Below, piece by piece: positions 61,912-64,000 of a stretch of DNA of 64,000 bases (position 1 is the first letter of the stretch; each line of letters opens with the position of its first letter). The DNA is from Schistosoma mansoni (lineage: Eukaryota; Platyhelminthes; Trematoda; Strigeidida; Schistosomatidae), in assembly GCF_000237925.1 (NCBI RefSeq), contig NC_031498.1:21368422-21432421 (forward strand), in the 5' to 3' direction. Below the pieces are notes generated by a model. That model was not told where the DNA came from, searched no databases, and was given only the letters and a program-made list of their open reading frames with translations. The position numbers and the translations under genes were made by a program.

Positions 61912-64000
61912 TAGCTGGGATGGCTAAAGGTTCGTCACGATAACATTTTTCGAATTACAATCAGTTAAATTCAAGCTACTACGTACTTGAAATATGCGGT
62001 AATAAAACAGTCTTCTTATCGAAACGTTGATGGTAAGGTAGCATACTAGGTATTTCAACCACTCAACAACTGTGATGTGTACGACAGAATGTTCTTCGGT
62101 AAATTTACGTTATTTAACAACCGATTTAGAGAAAACATATAAGATATGAAAATTGTCATAAAGGTAATTTCAGTACTTTTTTGGAAAGTTGTTTGCTGTA
62201 CAGTTGTTTCTTTACTGAAATAAGTTTTTCGGTTTTTTATAATGCTAACATAGTAAACTACAGGATGGAATGACCGACTAAAAATACTAAGGCAACTCGA
62301 TGTCATGGTACAGCCCTCAATGAAGTCACTTAATGTGATAGCTAGACATTAATAGACTGCTAACTTAACGCCTTTAGTTTAGTTGTCAAAATCATGGACA
62401 AAATAAGTCATGGACAAAAATAAAACACTTAATGTTTGGTAAAAACTAAAACCATCCGTAACACAACGACAATCGCTAATGATAAACCTCCCTCAACAAC
62501 AAACGGCTGATCGGATTTATCTCTTTATTGTCTATAAAGGCGGAAACTAACTCAGATTGACAAAAGCAACAAAACATAAAAGTAGCAATTAGCACATAGT
62601 GTGGAAGAGGAACCAACAACCAAATAACGGTAAGAGAATAGTAAATTAAAATTAACTCATTTACTAGATACTAAGGTATGAGTCACATCCTAAGTGTGAG
62701 GGCAAGTGATACTTCTCAGATGCTCAGACCGAGGTAGTTGAAGCGACACATGAACCCGGGAGTGGCTAGAAGTTGAAGATTTTAATCACTAAGTCACCGC
62801 TCCATGGTAAGCAAAAGCTAAATGAAAGAGAACAGGAAATAATACACCCAACTATTCTCCTTTATACATCTTGAAAGTATAAAGAGGAATGACAGTTGTG
62901 AACGAATTATTATTAACCTAAATGAGCTTTAACACCGGTTTATGTAGAGACTAAAGTGTGAACCAATGACTTGACAAGACGTTTCCATTTCAGATGTGGA
63001 CAAGACTAAACTAGTAATTGGAAGGCTACATAACCTACCAATTGATTTGTCGTGTATCACCTTATTAAATCAGATAAATTAACGAAACTTAGCAGTCAAT
63101 TACAGGCTTGTATAGCACGCTTCAAACAACAGTGAGCATCGGAGGCACTGAGTGATATGATTAGAAAAATAACAGCAGAGTTAAGACTTGAGATCTGATA
63201 GTTAATCAATCACGGACAGTGTGGACCCTGGCACACACGTGTATTGATCGCCAGACCATATCAGCACGGTGGGATGAAATTATCAAGACAAGCTAGAGTG
63301 GTAGTAATATGTGGTAGTATGGAAAATCAAGAGTAGACAATATGATTCAAGAGTAAATCTGTAGAATAAAAAGCAGAACACCTGATAGTTGGAGTTCAAT
63401 GAGCTACAGTCTCACCCTAGTCCATATATTTGTGATACGCTCCGGTGAAATGTGATTTCACTTAATGATTTCAAAAGGTAAGAGATTATAACTTTTCACG
63501 TCACTCCATGCACTCAATCCGTTTTATTCATAAGAGTTGTATTAGCCACCTATGGCGCTGAACAGTCCAACAAAAATGCTATCTGGTTCTTAGTTTATCA
63601 CTAAAATTCTAAGACGCGTATGCATAGCATTGAGATATAACCACAAGCTAATAATATTTAATGCGTCCCAAATACTTAAATCGATGAAAGTCGATGCTTA
63701 CACCAAGCGGCTTACCACCATTCTTGATATTCAACACTTAATCAGTTAACATGGCAGATAAGTTCAATGAGCAAGTAAAAAGGGCAAAATGTATCCTAGA
63801 AATATAAGTAATACTCGGGCAACAAAGTAGCACCAAATGCCTTCTACAACGTTGTCCTGACAAATCATACAGTCCCAATAACAATAATTAAACGTAAGTA
63901 GGAAATATACAACGCCTAGGTTATGACCAGCACTTACTGCTGCGTCCAACATCAGCTTACAAGAACCTAAAGCTTGATCTATTGGCATGGCTAGAATTCA
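61912..64000. other. AT-rich stretch with weak retroelement traces
   Basis: At 62740-62830 the minus strand resembles a tRNA-derived SINE head (GGTGACTTAGTGATTAAAATC, then CCCGGGTTCATGTG). At 63210-63330 there is a faint likeness to the RTE 3' end at 58350. No gene is supported. Confidence 0.35.

Noticed and set aside
1-64000. CRISPR arrays, bacterial operons, riboswitches
   Set aside because: No spaced direct-repeat arrays or bacterial gene layout; spliced genes and LINEs show a eukaryotic genome.

Overview
The window is eukaryotic, AT-rich and dense with retroelements. It looks like a schistosome (trematode) chromosome. The evidence is: several RTE/SR2-like and CR1-like non-LTR retrotransposons, Penelope-like fragments, a hammerhead ribozyme of the kind known from schistosome repeats, and host genes with extremely short introns (31-38 nt). 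The species cannot be fixed from sequence alone.

Three host genes can be read. (1) A CWC21/SRRM2-type spliceosome protein on the minus strand (10181 to 1502) has a 31-nt first intron and an inferred 7.7-kb second intron that holds an RTE copy and smaller retroelement scraps. (2) CCT3, the chaperonin CCT/TRiC gamma subunit, lies on the plus strand (32325-34261) and is complete in ten exons with nine introns of 31-38 nt; its stop codon lies inside an AATAAA. (3) A large Ser-rich PWWP-domain nuclear protein lies on the minus strand (55987 to 52068); its first exons are not identified.

Most of the rest is mobile DNA. 1-737: SR2-like RTE running off the left edge. 748-1172, 27275-27730, 37578-38101 and 60609-61131: one family of ~0.5-kb SINE-like repeat, two copies with clear target-site duplications. 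6880-9447, 20005-20905 and 42335-44105: three copies of an RTE subfamily sharing the same defects. 11640-16115: a CR1-like LINE with a PHD-like ORF1. 16121-19740: an RTE copy interrupted by a solo LTR (16433-16997); a second solo LTR is at 49019-49584. 22395-25245: a Rex1/CR1-group LINE with a TAA-repeat tail. 25521-29500 (minus) and 29600-32250 (plus): two CR1 copies of one family, head to head, the second ending 74 nt before the CCT3 start codon. 38165-41400: Penelope-like fragments in both orientations, with a hammerhead ribozyme whose core is complete (40707-40752). 41495-41640: a tRNA-like head joined to a decayed hammerhead.

The remaining intergenic or intronic stretches (about 44.2-49.0, 49.6-51.4, 56-60.5 and 61.9-64 kb) show no supportable gene.
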